DNA from: UBA1535 sp002323775
GTDB taxonomy: Bacteria; Bacillota; Clostridia; Tissierellales; Sedimentibacteraceae
Assembly: GCA_031993545.1 (NCBI GenBank)
Contig: DAMAHZ010000117.1
Location: 1 to 6,178, forward strand
Direction: 5' to 3'
DNA: 6,178 nucleotides
Shown piece by piece: positions 5,935 to 6,178 of the stretch (position 1 is its first letter; every line of letters begins with the position of its first letter). The position numbers and the translations under genes were made by a program. The notes beneath the pieces were generated by a model. That model saw only the letters and a program-made list of their open reading frames with translations. It was not told the origin of the DNA and searched no databases.

Positions 5935-6178
5935 CTTATATTTTAAGTAATAATACATACTATCTTTTGTATTAAGATAATATTATTTATAAAAAGATTT
6001 TTATTGAAAGGGTAAAGCCTAATAATCAGGCTGTTAAAAAATGCAATTTGCTTTATTCTTTAGATTAAGGTAAGTTTAAAGTGATTTCATATAGAATTCT
6101 CTAACAGCCTGTAAAAAAGGAGTTTTTATTGTTTATTAGAATCTTTATTTATATATTTTCTTAACTTAAATAATTTAA
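5935..6178. other. Non-coding right edge, upstream of the YitT gene
   Basis: No supported gene is seen in these 244 bases. The part next to yitT contains TATCTT (5961-5966) and AAGATA (5974-5979) as a short inverted repeat, near where a yitT promoter should lie. On the - strand, TTAATA and TATTAC with 17 bases between could be that promoter, but the match is weak. The rest holds the 85-bp inverted-repeat segment (6027-6111) and A/T-rich DNA to the window end. Confidence 0.5.
6027..6111. repeat. 85-bp segment bounded by perfect 10-bp inverted repeats (MITE-like)
   Basis: CAGGCTGTTA (6027-6036) and TAACAGCCTG (6102-6111) are perfect complements, and the left one runs on as AAAAAATGC, a style of end common in insertion sequences of clostridia. 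There is no coding content between, so if mobile it is a miniature or remnant element. I see no clear target-site duplication. The left arm can also pair with AGCCT at 6016-6020 just outside it (AGCCT, 7-base loop, AGGCT), giving two mutually exclusive hairpins, so an attenuator-like leader is an alternative reading. Confidence 0.45.

Noticed and set aside
5635..5958. Frames in other registers over yitT (- strand 5635-5958, + strand 5680-5946)
   Set aside because: They overlap the well-supported YitT gene and have implausible compositions.
6129..6164. + strand 11-residue frame (TTG start) behind AAGGAG at 6117-6122
   Set aside because: The site and spacing are good, but the product is a short hydrophobic string in A/T-rich DNA with no other support.

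Overview
The window is about 30% GC by eye and has clean AGGAGG-type ribosome binding sites, three likely TTG starts and A/T-rich intergenic DNA. Together with protein sequences resembling clostridial homologues, this suggests a Clostridium-like member of the Bacillota chromosome. The species cannot be fixed from the sequence. No rRNA, tRNA, CRISPR array, transposase or phage gene was found.

Layout: six convincing protein genes form two converging groups. On the + strand, speD (17-826) and speE (858-1709) are a tight polyamine pair: decarboxylation of S-adenosylmethionine, then aminopropyl transfer to putrescine to make spermidine. A 144-base gap follows, with a possible tiny ORF and a possible weak promoter, then an unrecognised soluble 257-residue protein (1854-2627). 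A near-perfect 19-bp terminator hairpin (2626-2676), with A and T tracts on both sides, closes this group and could also stop transcripts from the other strand.

On the - strand, read from right to left, are a YitT-family membrane protein (5921-5037), a glucose/sorbosone-dehydrogenase-like beta-propeller protein without a signal peptide (4941-3526), and a small hydrophobic protein of S-component-like size (3490-2978). The last two are 35 bases apart and probably co-transcribed. The 95-base gap between yitT and the propeller gene has no terminator but holds a perfect 12-bp palindrome.

Two non-coding stretches deserve attention. The convergent gap 2678-2977 holds nested inverted repeats (2753-2874) that could fold as a three-way junction, or could be a worn mobile-element remnant. 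The right edge (5935-6178) holds an 85-bp segment bounded by perfect 10-bp inverted repeats, resembling a miniature element; one arm can also pair with a neighbouring segment in an alternative hairpin. I see no clear new multi-gene system. The best leads are the structured convergent gap, the 85-bp element, and the pairing of a leaderless sugar-dehydrogenase-fold protein with a small membrane protein.
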